Source: Streptomyces phaeoluteigriseus
GTDB taxonomy: Bacteria; Actinomycetota; Actinomycetes; Streptomycetales; Streptomycetaceae
DNA: 37,837 bases
Assembly: GCF_001896135.2 (NCBI RefSeq)
Contig: NZ_MPOH02000019.1
Location: forward strand, 1-37,837
Reading direction: 5' to 3'
The translations under genes were made by a program, and so were the position numbers. Below are positions 8,138 through 16,550 of this stretch, one piece after another; position 1 is the stretch's first letter, and every line of letters begins with the position of its first letter. Under the pieces are notes generated by a model that did no database searches, was not told the DNA's origin, and was given only the letters and a program-made list of their open reading frames with translations.

Positions 8138-10774
8138 CTAGTTCTGGTGCCCGAGGGCCGCTGCAAGTTCCGTACGCCTCTTCACTCCAAGCTTTTCGTA
8201 GACCCGAGCGAGGTGATTGTCGACGGTTCTCACTGAAACTTCCATATCGATCGCTATCTCTTTACTAGTGCGGCCGGTTGCCGCTGCCACAGCGATCTGA
8301 GTCTCGCGGGCGGTCAAAAGATCTGCAGGACCACCACTGGCCAGGAGTGGTGTCCTCGCGCTGTCGCACTGGGCGCGGAGGGCAACGGACTCGTCTCGGT
8401 ACGACGCAGCTGAGGCGCGCCGACCCTGGCGCGAGGATATGGCAGCCGCCGCAGAGAATGCCTCAGCGGCAAGGATCACCACCCCCATAGATGCAAATTC
8501 GCGGCCGACCTGTGCGAGAGCCTCTGTGTCCTGGCCGGCCAAGGCCGATGCGAAGCGCGCTCTGATGTGCACCAAGGGGCCGTCACACAAGGAGGTGAGT
8601 TCAGTCAAACGCCCGACGGCTTCCTGCGGGGCTCCGAGGCGAGCGATATCAGTCAGCAGAAGTGACTCCGCTGCATACCTCCCCGTCTCTGCTGCGCGAA
8701 CCGCAGCACTTCGCAGAACATCCAGCGCTTCTTCAATCCTCCCCGAGTTGACCTCGTACCAAGCGCGCGCGAAAACTTCCATATCTCCTTCGAGTGCCCC
8801 GATCTTGGGAAAGTTTTGCGCTTCCTCAAGTCGCTGCGCAGCGGTCGTATTGTCACCCAGAAGAGCCGCATTTGCCGCGATACCCGAAAGAACCCCTCGC
8901 GCCACAGAAGGATGGTGCAGTTGCGCTGATGAAAGTGCGGCTTCGTACCAGTAGGAGGAGTCCGTTGGCTGTCCACTCACCCACGAACACCAGCCAAGAA
9001 TATAACACATCCACATTTCCGGGATTGTCGCTTTGTTGGAGAAACTCTGTTTCAAGCCATTTTCGACGATTTCACGAGCCCTATCTAGCTCACCGTAATA
9101 CATCAGCGCCAGTCCAAGAGGTATCAACTGGATCGCGGCGACCTGACTGTGCTCCGATTCTTGGTGCGCCAAGAATGTCGCTTCCGCGAGTGCTATCGCC
9201 TTGTCGAATTGTCCAAGATTTGTGTACGCGCACCCCTCGAACATTTTACTCGAGAAATAGGCCCTTTTGCCGGCTTCGACCGAGATGGGAGAAAGGAGTC
9301 GAATAGCTTCCTCATTCTCGGTTCCAAGGAAGGCTCGCATACCCCCTTCAACGCCCTCGATTTGTCCACCTCTGTACACTTCGGAAGCAAGGCGCCCCTT
9401 AACCGTCTCAAGGGCGTTAAAGGATTCTTCGACCTTCCCCATCCCCCAAAACATGTTGGTTATTCCCAGCGAGTAAGAGACGACCTTCTCTTCATCTGTC
9501 ACTGCCTGGCTGGTAGCCACACCTAGAACCCGTTCTGCCTCTTCCGGCTGCCCTAGTTCCACGAGGGCTTCACCGAGGAGGCAGAGGACCTGAACTGACT
9601 GATCGGCATCCGGTAGCCGTTGAAGGAGATCCACCACCAGGTCACAGTCGTGACCATAACGAGCAATTTGTGCTGCCTTTATAAGATTGCTGGGGGTAGT
9701 GGTGCCGGTCGCAGCGATCTCCCAGCCCGCGATGCTGAGGGCGTCGCCCTTTCTCCGTGCTCCGTGCTGTCGGACGCACGCGACACGGCGCAGAAGGATG
9801 TCGTTCTTCTCGCTGAAAGAAACGCTATTCCGTATTGTTTCGACGTACAGCGGGTGAGCAAGTCTGGCGACGGTTCTACGGTGACTTCGCATCACACGCA
9901 CCAATGCTGCCGCTTCCAGACCATCCAGCAGCCGGACGTCACCGAACTCCTCCACGACGTCGAATACAGAAGTCTCACCACAAAGCGCTAGAAATTCCAG
10001 AAGCCGTTTCTCGTTGGATGAGACTTCTCCCAGACGCCGACGCAAAAGGTCTTTAAGTCGTGGAGTTGCCCCTGCGATCTCATGGTCCCTTAGCTGCCAG
10101 ATACGGCCAGGCTTGACGAACTGGTCCTTTGCAAACGTATCGAGAACCAGCTCATGGAGGAAGAGTGCGTTCCCTTCCGACGACTCATGAAACCAGTCGA
10201 CTGCGCGCCGGTGGACAGGCCCCCCGAGGAAGGCGGTCAGCAGCACGTCCACATCTGCTTCCGTCAACTGACCAACAAGGCAACTAGTCGCGGCTGGATG
10301 GTTCAGTAGGATGCTGAGATCATTGTGTGCAGAAACATCAGATCTGACAGTCATGACGAGCTTAAAATCATTCGAGTCAGCTAGGTCGCGCAACAGTTGG
10401 AGCGTTGCACTGTCCAGCAAATGAACGTCGTCAACGAACAACAGGGTCTTGCTTTTGCGATACGGCGACCTTGCTCTCACGTCGGCACGCAGGCTGGATG
10501 CAGGGTCGTCAATATCGAAGTCGACCGGAAGAACTGACAAAAGCGCACCCAGCGGGATATTCTTCGCCATGGAACTTGCCGCCGTCTGAATAGTTTCCCA
10601 CCCGGCGCGCTCGGCTATGGCGACACATTCTTCAGCGATCCGGGTTTTGCCCACACCCGCCGAGCCAACGAGGAGCATTGCACAGAGGTCTGCGTCCCGA
10701 AGAAAGGAAGTGAAAAGGTGGAGTTCTTTGGCTCGTCCCGTGAGTGGCCAATATATTTGACGGCTACTTTCCAT
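8138..10774 (-). CDS. LAL-type LuxR-family transcriptional regulator with AAA ATPase domain
   Basis: The 878-aa protein has an N-terminal STAND/AAA ATPase domain with Walker A GSAGVGKT (residues 37-44) and Walker B LLFVDDVH (111-118). A long middle region of TPR-like helical repeats follows. It ends with a LuxR/GerE helix-turn-helix containing LTARETQIAVAAATGRTSKE and VRTVDNHLARVYEKLGV. Such large ATP-binding LuxR regulators often activate pathway genes. I prefer ATG 10774 because AGGG lies about 8 nt upstream; GTG 10783 is the alternative. The gene has visibly lower G+C than its neighbours, suggesting recent arrival. No biosynthetic genes lie nearby, so its target is not evident. Confidence 0.9.
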   Translation of the reverse strand: MESSRQIYWPLTGRAKELHLFTSFLRDADLCAMLLVGSAGVGKTRIAEECVAIAERAGWETIQTAASSMAKNIPLGALLSVLPVDFDIDDPASSLRADVRARSPYRKSKTLLFVDDVHLLDSATLQLLRDLADSNDFKLVMTVRSDVSAHNDLSILLNHPAATSCLVGQLTEADVDVLLTAFLGGPVHRRAVDWFHESSEGNALFLHELVLDTFAKDQFVKPGRIWQLRDHEIAGATPRLKDLLRRRLGEVSSNEKRLLEFLALCGETSVFDVVEEFGDVRLLDGLEAAALVRVMRSHRRTVARLAHPLYVETIRNSVSFSEKNDILLRRVACVRQHGARRKGDALSIAGWEIAATGTTTPSNLIKAAQIARYGHDCDLVVDLLQRLPDADQSVQVLCLLGEALVELGQPEEAERVLGVATSQAVTDEEKVVSYSLGITNMFWGMGKVEESFNALETVKGRLASEVYRGGQIEGVEGGMRAFLGTENEEAIRLLSPISVEAGKRAYFSSKMFEGCAYTNLGQFDKAIALAEATFLAHQESEHSQVAAIQLIPLGLALMYYGELDRAREIVENGLKQSFSNKATIPEMWMCYILGWCSWVSGQPTDSSYWYEAALSSAQLHHPSVARGVLSGIAANAALLGDNTTAAQRLEEAQNFPKIGALEGDMEVFARAWYEVNSGRIEEALDVLRSAAVRAAETGRYAAESLLLTDIARLGAPQEAVGRLTELTSLCDGPLVHIRARFASALAGQDTEALAQVGREFASMGVVILAAEAFSAAAAISSRQGRRASAASYRDESVALRAQCDSARTPLLASGGPADLLTARETQIAVAAATGRTSKEIAIDMEVSVRTVDNHLARVYEKLGVKRRTELAAALGHQN

Positions 10775-10927
10775 GGAGATCACCCTGATGTGTCATCGAT
10801 GAAATGCCCTCCACCAGTGCGCCGAGGACAGGCTTGCCGATCAGTCGTCACCATCGAGACTCGCGCCATTCGCGGCCGTTGTCCACTGTTGGCGCCGGAA
10901 GCAGGGTGTTCACGGTCCCCGCCGCGC

Positions 10928-11170
10928 GTGCTCTCGCTCCTTCCGCAGAGGAACGCCCTGGGCTACGAGATCGGGTGCAACGGCGGCGGCCCACACGCCC
11001 TGGCCGCCTACCTCACCCAGGTCGCCACCACCGACGGGCAGCGCACGGCCGCCGGCGCCCACTACGAGGATGCGCACCCTGCGATCCTCGCGTGGACGCA
11101 GAGCAAGGCGCCGGACCGTGGCACGAACGAGCTGTCGCTCAGTGACCTCCAGGCCATGATGGCGAGCTGA
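10928..11170 (+). pseudogene. C-terminal fragment of a plasmid-type hypothetical protein
   Basis: A frame possibly starting at GTG 10928 encodes about 80 residues including NALGYEIGCNGGGPHALAAY and a tail with ELSLSDLQAMMAS. It has good coding character, but the sequence before residue ~8 changes abruptly to low-complexity frame, so it may be the end of a longer gene cut when the LAL region was inserted. No family was recognised. A strong hairpin follows the stop codon. Confidence 0.4.
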
Positions 11171-11187
11171 CCGCCGACCGCTGACCG

Positions 11188-11226
11188 CGCCGGCGCCCAC
11201 GGACCAGATGTCCGTGGGCGCCGGCG
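11188..11226. terminator. Strong 16-bp hairpin after the 11170 stop codon
   Basis: Stem CGCCGGCGCCCACGGA (11188-11203), loop CCAGATG, and a perfect complementary arm at 11211-11226. There is no T-run, which is usual for Streptomyces terminators. It begins 18 bases after the preceding stop. Confidence 0.65.
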
Positions 11227-11386
11227 TTCGCGTCCTCGAGGGCACGGGAGCCCCGTGCCCGTCTCACGGGACGACGGGCGAAGTCGCCAAAGCGCCTGCC
11301 GGGACGTGGGCCGCGCGAGCGCCCCACAGGCGACGCAGAAGGCGAGGGTGCAGGGGAAGTGAACCCACCGAAGCACGGAGGCCCCG

Positions 11387-11584
11387 ATGGTCCACCCGAC
11401 CCCGCCGCACCTATCGCCGGAGCAGCGCGAGCGCCTGGAGCAGCTCGCCGACGCGGCCAGGCTGCGCGCGGCGCTGTACCCGTCGCTGAAGCCGCAGCCC
11501 GTCCGGCGCCGCTCCCGCTCACGGCAGTACCCCGGCGGCTGGCCGAACCCGGGGCGCTCCGTGTGGGGCCGCCGCTGGGGATGA
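11387..11584 (+). CDS. Small hypothetical protein (65 aa)
   Basis: ATG 11387 is preceded by GGAGG at 5 nt spacing. The product starts MVHPTPPHLSPEQRERLEQL, has one amphipathic helix up to about residue 33, then a basic tail rich in Arg and Pro (QPVRRRSRSRQYPGGW). No family was recognised. It could be a small DNA-binding or phage/plasmid accessory protein, but only the ribosome-binding site and codon pattern support it. Confidence 0.45.
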   Translation: MVHPTPPHLSPEQRERLEQLADAARLRAALYPSLKPQPVRRRSRSRQYPGGWPNPGRSVWGRRWG

Positions 11585-12386
11585 GTGGGCACGGTGAACT
11601 CCACCGCGCACCTGGGCGCGGATCGGCGGCTGGATGGGGAGGGGAGTCCACTCGGTGGAGACCATGGTGGTGCCCATCGGGTGGACTCCCCTCCGGCGCA
11701 CCGGTGCGGCGGCGGATTGCAGGACATCCGGCATCCGGTGCGCTGGTGCGGTGCGTCGGGCGCTTCGGCGCTGCCGTGCACTTATCCCCACCGCATCGGT
11801 GCGCCGCACGATGCGTGCGGGAGTGGCCGCCACTCCCGCCAGTTCCCTCCGGCGTACACGCGAGGGTGATCGTGCATCGGATGCGGTGCATTCGATGCAC
11901 CCCCTTGACCAGGTGTGCCGCCGCGGATTCCACCCAGTCCATCGGGTGGAAAGCCACCCTTGTCCAGCCACGAGTTTCCCGCGATCTTTCGACGTTTCCC
12001 CTTGGCACCATCCGCTCCCACGGCGGAGACGGCCCCCGCCGGGCACCCGACGCACGGTGGCGGAGGGGAGATCTCTCCCTCCTGGCTCACTGTGCATCAT
12101 CACCCTGTGTAAGGGCAATGTGTGGTGCGGACGATGCCGCGCGCTCTGGCTTGGCGGTGCGTTCCACCAAGTGGGAGGGGATGCCACTCAGGCGCCCGGT
12201 GGGGAGTGGAGTCCATCGTGATGCGCATCGGCTGCGCAGTGGAGTCCACCCGGTGGGGAAGTGGGGTGCATCATGCGCAACTCAACGCGCCGCGCGCGCA
12301 CTGGTGCGCCTCCGCGCGCCGCCGTTCCCAGGGGATGGTGCGGGTGGCGCGCGACGGCCGCCAGGAGACGGCTCTACGATCCGCGC
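11585..12386. repeat. Non-coding tract with GTGGA-N-TCCAC palindromes
   Basis: About 800 bp without a supported gene. Five sites match the 11-bp palindrome GTGGA-N-TCCAC with at most one mismatch: 11594-11604, 11641-11651, 11681-11691, 12206-12216 and the perfect copy at 12239-12249. A 14-bp inverted repeat, GGAGGGGAGTCCAC at 11638-11651 with its exact complement at 11681-11694, embraces two of them. Further short inverted repeats lie at 11928-11951 (TTCCACCC/GGGTGGAA) and 12062-12082. The pattern resembles a binding array for a partition, transfer or replication regulator; the role is inferred. Confidence 0.5.
12375..12380 (+). promoter_or_regulatory. Possible -10 element for a leaderless GTG start
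   Basis: TACGAT lies 6 nt before the GTG at 12387. No good -35 is visible at 17-18 bp. Together with the lack of a ribosome-binding site, this suggests a leaderless message. Confidence 0.3.
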
Positions 12387-12812
12387 GTGGGACAGACCCC
12401 GGCGCAGAAGGCCGCGAAGGCGGCACGCGGGCAGCAGCCGAAGAAGCGGCCCGGCAAGGCGCAGCGCGAGGCGATCAAGCGGGCGCAGGCGGCGAAGAAG
12501 GCGGGCGGCGGGAAGCCGGCCGCGAAGAAGACGGCGGTGAAGAAGGCGGTGCCGCTGCCGCGCGGCTCGGTACGCGCCGCGTACCCGGGCACCTGCCCAG
12601 CGTGCTTCAAGGACTACGCCAAGGGCGAGGTCATCACGAAGGTGACCGACCGCTGGGGACACCCCGGCAGTGCGCCCCGGCAGATGTCGGCAGCTGAGCG
12701 GGAGTTCGCCCGGAACAAGGCCCGGATCGAGAGCAGCGAGACGTTCCGCGGCCAGAAGCCCTCGGACTGGCGGCGCGGAGCCTCGCCGTCCAGCACCCGT
12801 CCCGCCCGCTGA
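12387..12812 (+). CDS. Lys/Ala-rich protein with a CxxC zinc-finger-like domain
   Basis: From GTG 12387 the 141-aa product begins (V)GQTPAQKAAKAARGQQPKK. Residues 1-57 are a histone H1-like basic tail of Lys, Ala, Gly and Pro with repeated AAKK-type motifs, expected to bind DNA or RNA without sequence specificity. Residues 64-95 hold YPGTCPACFKDYAKGEVI with Cys70 and Cys73, then DRWGHPG with His92, which looks like half of a small zinc ribbon; the usual last Cys appears to be Ser. The C-terminus is polar. I rejected the longer frame from 12261 because its extra residues are Arg-rich filler. Plasmid and phage genomes of actinomycetes often carry such proteins. Confidence 0.6.
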   Translation: MGQTPAQKAAKAARGQQPKKRPGKAQREAIKRAQAAKKAGGGKPAAKKTAVKKAVPLPRGSVRAAYPGTCPACFKDYAKGEVITKVTDRWGHPGSAPRQMSAAEREFARNKARIESSETFRGQKPSDWRRGASPSSTRPAR

Positions 12813-13391
12813 ACTCCATCCTGACGGTGTGGCGTCGGCCACGGATAGATCCACCCTGCAAGGGTTGGCCAAGGCGAAAACGGACACCTTCCGGGTCTGG
12901 TCGTCAGACCGCGGACAAGGGGTCCTTCCTCACGGTGGCCCCGGCCCGTGCACACACCCGCGCGGCGACGACCATCGACCCGGTCAGCAGGCCGGAGGAA
13001 CGAGGACATCCTGCCCGCCCCGACCGACCCCTTCCCGCCGCTCCGCGCGGCCGCGATCCTGGAGCCCCGCCCCTCATACCCTCGCCGTCCGGCCTCGCCG
13101 CGTCCGGCGTGTCGGCTGCTGGGCAAGCCCCGGGGAGGCCCTGCCGTCGGCGCTTGCGGTCCCACTGCCGAAGCCACTTCCGTGCCCGGCAGCCATGAAC
13201 CTGGCATTTCCCCTGGTCACCACGGGTTTTCGGGCCCGTCCCGGATTGTCACGACCCTCTTCTCTCCCCTATGACCTGAGTTGGTTGTCGGTAGTGGGGG
13301 GAGATCATCGGGTCTGGGGCCCGGTCCCCTCCACGGCCGGGGGCCGGCGCCCGGCCGCTAGCCGGTCGCGGACGACGGGAGGGCGAGCCTG
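12813..13391. other. Long leader without supported gene
   Basis: No gene is supported in these 579 bases. They contain a promoter candidate (13246-13275) and a GC-rich hairpin, CGGCCGGG at 13334-13341 with CCCGGCCG at 13350-13357, shortly before the replication-relaxation gene. Confidence 0.4.
13246..13275 (+). promoter_or_regulatory. Sigma-70-like promoter candidate
   Basis: TTGTCA (13246-13251) and TATGAC (13270-13275) are spaced by 18 bp. The pair lies about 117 nt upstream of the start at 13392, so it would give a leader containing the GC-rich hairpin. Confidence 0.35.
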
Positions 13392-14208
13392 ATGACGGGC
13401 AAGCGCAAGGAGAACGAGGCGGGATCGAGCAACGATCTGCGCGCGGATGTGCTGCGCGTCCTCGGGGTGCTGAAGGTCGCCACCGCCGACCAGATCCAGC
13501 GGCGGTCCTCGCCGCCCCTGACCTACCGGCACACGACGAAGCCGACACCAGCCAGGCAGAAGGAAGCCGGTACCGCCTCCCACCGTGCTGCGGCGAACGA
13601 CCTTCGGCGCCACGGTCTGGCCGTCGACGGCGGCCGTACGTGGGGAGGGGAGGAGACCCGGCTCCTCACGAAGGACGGTCTGGCCGCCGCCGCGATCGAC
13701 CTGGACCGCGACCCGGAGGAGACGGGCGGCATGCCCAAGAGCGCGGGCCGCTCCGGCGCCTCGCACCCGATGACGGTGAACGAGACGGTCATCGCGCTGA
13801 TCCGCCCGAAGCCGAACCTGGAGCTGGTCTGTACGCCCGATTCTTCCTGCGGCAGGAGAAGGACACCGACGCCATTGACAAGCCGCTGTGGCGCACCCGC
13901 TGCTCCGAGCCTGCCCCCGACGACTACGAGCGGGTGCACCCGCCGGTCCTGCTCATCTTCCACCAGGCCGGCCAGCGCTCCGCCAAGAACAGATGGCCAG
14001 GGTCGCCGACCTCACCCGCCACTACTGGCAGGGGCGGTGGCATTCCGAGGGCGGCTACCACTCCTACGACCGCTGCATCCTGATCGTGGCGACGACGCTG
14101 GCTGGGCTGCGCGAACACGGCCCGGCCGGGCCCGCCTTCTGGCGCTTCGGCCGCGACCACCGCCAGCCGCTGCTGGACGCGATCGGCAACGCCCGCCGGG
14201 ACGCCTGA
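13392..14208 (+). pseudogene. Replication-relaxation family protein, broken by deletion and frameshift
   Basis: The frame from ATG 13392 (GGAGG upstream) has the winged-helix start of this family: LRADVLRVLGVLKVATADQI, TYRHTTKPTPARQKEAGTAS, NDLRRHGLAVDGG, and HPMTVNETVIALIRPKPNLE. At about 13827-13832 it jumps: the next recognisable part, YARFFLRQEKDTDAIDKPLW, is in another frame and the 60-80 residues normally between (GTW, GGAQAD, VEVDN motifs) are gone. A second shift near 13983-13992 leads to QMARVADLTRHYWQGRWHSE and the natural end DAIGNARRDA. These proteins occur on streptomycete plasmids and chromosome arms. It cannot be functional as written. Confidence 0.8.
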
Positions 14209-14271
14209 GGGGATAAGACGAGCCAAGGTGGGGTGGAACACTTGCGCTTCACACGCTGATCGGAGGATCCC

Positions 14272-14415
14272 ATGACTCTTCCACCCGGCCGCCTGCGCCA
14301 CCTCAAGGTGCACCGCGCGTCAAGCAGTCACCTGAGCACTGGACAGCGGTCGCTGCCTTGATCACAGCCGTGACCGGTGTCGTCACCTTCCTCGTCGGCT
14401 TCTGGCCTGCCATCT
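14272..14415 (+). other. Possible broken small membrane protein
   Basis: GGAGG precedes ATG 14272 (MTLPPGRLRHLKV), but this frame stops at 14358-14361. In a neighbouring frame the sequence KQSPEHWTAVAAL followed by ITAVTGVVTFLVGFW reads as a typical single membrane helix. Joining them needs a shift around 14313-14319. It may be a decayed small membrane protein gene downstream of the replication-relaxation remnant. Weak. Confidence 0.25.
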
Positions 14416-14449
14416 GCCGGAGTGAACTCCCCGAAGCGACCCCTGGCCG

Positions 14450-14833
14450 TCAGGAGCGGGAGCCTGTTATGGCAGCCGGCCCGCTCTGTGAGCGTGGCGT
14501 CTTCTCCCCTACCTTCTTCACCTCGATGGTGCGCGGGTCGACGGCTTCTCCGGGGGCGCCTTCGCGGTAGAGGCCGCCGGGGAGGCTGTCGCGGTCGTGC
14601 GGAAGGAGGAAGAAGACGCGGCGCTTGTACAGGCCGCTGTCGGGGTCGGGTTCGGCCTGGTCGTCCAGAAGCGCGTAGCCGACCATGCGGCCGTCGCGGG
14701 CGTAGGGGGGTTTGGTGTTGCGGCGGCGGGTCTTGTCGAGGGCCTGGCGGACGTAGTCGAGGTTTTCGGGGTCTTCCAGCCACACGACGTGTTCTTCGTG
14801 GGTGAGATCGCCCTCGGTCAGTAGCGAGCTCAT
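14450..14833 (-). CDS. DUF6009 family protein
   Basis: The 127-aa protein starts MSSLLTEGDLTHEEHVVWLE, preceded by GGAGGGG. It shows the DUF6009 layout as I remember it: HEEHVVWLEDPENLDYVRQAL, RDGRMVGYALL, YKRRVFFLLPHDRD, GLYREGAPGEAVDPRT. The function of this actinomycete family is unknown; members tend to sit near plasmid replication and transfer genes, as here, 184 bp downstream of the helicase on the same strand. The gene appears complete. Assignment to the family is by eye. Confidence 0.65.
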   Translation of the reverse strand: MSSLLTEGDLTHEEHVVWLEDPENLDYVRQALDKTRRRNTKPPYARDGRMVGYALLDDQAEPDPDSGLYKRRVFFLLPHDRDSLPGGLYREGAPGEAVDPRTIEVKKVGEKTPRSQSGPAAITGSRS

Positions 14834-15017
14834 GGCTGTTGCCCCTCCTTCATCTGCGGGGCCGGATGGCGACCCGCCTCGTGGTGTGGTGACTCGCCCA
14901 CGGCTGGACGTGACCCTGCGGGTCCATGGTAGGTCGGGCGGATGCGGGTTGGTAGGGACCGCTGGGAGCTGGGGCTGGTGTGCGGCGGGATTTTGGGGAG
15001 CGGGCGCGGGAGTTGGT

Positions 15018-16550
15018 TCATGAGGGGGTGTCCAGCAGCGCGAGGCCTGGGTAGTACTTGCGGCCGTTTGATTTGATCATGTCGGTGGGTGAGGCGAGTC
15101 CTACTTCCTGCCTGACGCGGGTGGCGAAGGCGCGGGTGCCGGCGGGACGGATGCCTTCGCCGGTGCTGCACCAGGAGGCGTAGGCGGCGTACAGCAGGCC
15201 CTGTTCGACACGCAGGTCGGGGTGGGCCTCGACGTCCCGGGTACAGCACTCGGTGAGGAACCGGCCGATGTGGTCCTCAGTGTTGGCGTACGCGCTGGTG
15301 GCGATACGGACCCGGTCGGGGCCTTCGAGGTTGTCGCGGGTGGTGAGGTAGCGGCGCGCACCCTCGATGAGCCACTGCAGGATGCCGGGGCCTTCGTCGC
15401 GGACGAGTTCGAGCGCCAGGTTGTCGATCTTGCGGTGGTCGGGGACAGTCCGTTCAAAGGGCAGCAGGCGGATGCGGCGCCAGAACGCAAAGCCGCCGGT
15501 GGAGACCTCGGGGCGGTGGTTGCCCAGCAGCCACAGGTGGTGGGTGGGGCTGAAAGAGAAGTAGTCCTGCCGCATCCTGCGCGCTTTGATCTTGTCTCCA
15601 CCGGTCAGCAGCCTGACGCGTGCTTCGTCGAACTTGTCGTTGGGCTTGAGCTCGCTGCAGACGATCAGGCGGCGGCCGTGGAGCTCGGTCAGTTCGGTGG
15701 AGTGCTCGGAGAACGCGCCGCGGTCCATGAGGAAGCCGGGCGGTGCGGCGTCGGCGTAGTCCCCCAGGATCTGGATCATGACGTCCAGGAGGACGCTCTT
15801 GCCGTTTTTGCCGTGGCCGTGCAGGAAGGGCAGGACCTGAGCGCCGACGTCGCCGGTGATGGAGTAACCGAGCAGCAGGTGCAGGAAGTCGATCATTTCC
15901 TGGCCTTCGGCGTCTTCACCGAAGGTGTCGTGCAGGAAGCGGTGCCAGCGGGGGGTTCCAGTCTGCTGGGGGGCGACGCTAGTGGCGCGGGAGTGGAAGT
16001 CGCGGGTGGGGTCGGGCTTGCGCAGCTGGCCGGTGTTCAGGTCGACGACGCCGGCGGGGGTGCACAGGGTGTAGGGGTCGCCGTCGAGGGTGTCGGGGTC
16101 GACGGACAGGTCCGGGGAGGCCTTGGCTTGGGTGAGGAGGGCTTTCATGCCGGTGGTCGACAGGGTGCGCTTCTTGTGGTGGTGGAGCTCGCGGTCGCTG
16201 AAGAGTCCGCGGGGGTCGGTGTCGGGCATGTCCTCGGCCATCTCGCCGGCCGCCCACAGGGCGGCTTTCTCACCGCCGGTGCGCTTCCAGCGGTAGCCGT
16301 CCCAGGAGAACCAGCCCAGGCCTTCGACATGGCGGAACTGGTCGCGGTAGAGCTTGACGAACAGCTTGGCGTTACCGCGGTCGGTGAGCGTTGTCGGCAG
16401 CGGGGCCGGCTGCGCCCAGGTCGGTGTGGCGAGGGGGGAGGTCTGGGCCTGGGCGGGCAGGGTGGCTGGCTGATGGTCGCTCTGTTCGAGGTCCAGCATC
16501 TGCTGGGCAGCGGCGGTGGCGTCAAAGCGCGGCGTCTCGGCGCTGCTCAT
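15018..16550 (-). CDS. P4-type (SF3) replicative helicase, phage/plasmid primase family
   Basis: The 510-aa protein carries the D5_N region (residues ~60-240, with LFVKLYRDQFRHVEGLGWFSW and CTPAGVVDLNTG) and an SF3/P4 helicase ATPase with Walker A GHGKNGKS (245-252), a second motif around RLIVCSELK, and LWLLGNHRPEV as sensor/motif C. A C-terminal winged-helix-like part follows (YAAYASWCSTGEGIRPAG). It should unwind the origin as a hexamer. Its ATG overlaps the primase stop as ATGA (16547-16550), so primase and helicase are translated together, equivalent to the single two-domain protein of other elements. The coding region is intact. Confidence 0.9.
   Translation of the reverse strand: MSSAETPRFDATAAAQQMLDLEQSDHQPATLPAQAQTSPLATPTWAQPAPLPTTLTDRGNAKLFVKLYRDQFRHVEGLGWFSWDGYRWKRTGGEKAALWAAGEMAEDMPDTDPRGLFSDRELHHHKKRTLSTTGMKALLTQAKASPDLSVDPDTLDGDPYTLCTPAGVVDLNTGQLRKPDPTRDFHSRATSVAPQQTGTPRWHRFLHDTFGEDAEGQEMIDFLHLLLGYSITGDVGAQVLPFLHGHGKNGKSVLLDVMIQILGDYADAAPPGFLMDRGAFSEHSTELTELHGRRLIVCSELKPNDKFDEARVRLLTGGDKIKARRMRQDYFSFSPTHHLWLLGNHRPEVSTGGFAFWRRIRLLPFERTVPDHRKIDNLALELVRDEGPGILQWLIEGARRYLTTRDNLEGPDRVRIATSAYANTEDHIGRFLTECCTRDVEAHPDLRVEQGLLYAAYASWCSTGEGIRPAGTRAFATRVRQEVGLASPTDMIKSNGRKYYPGLALLDTPS

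Noticed and set aside
11585..12300. CRISPR array from the repeated GTGGAGTCCAC motif
   Set aside because: Spacing is irregular, repeats are short palindromes, and no cas gene is present.
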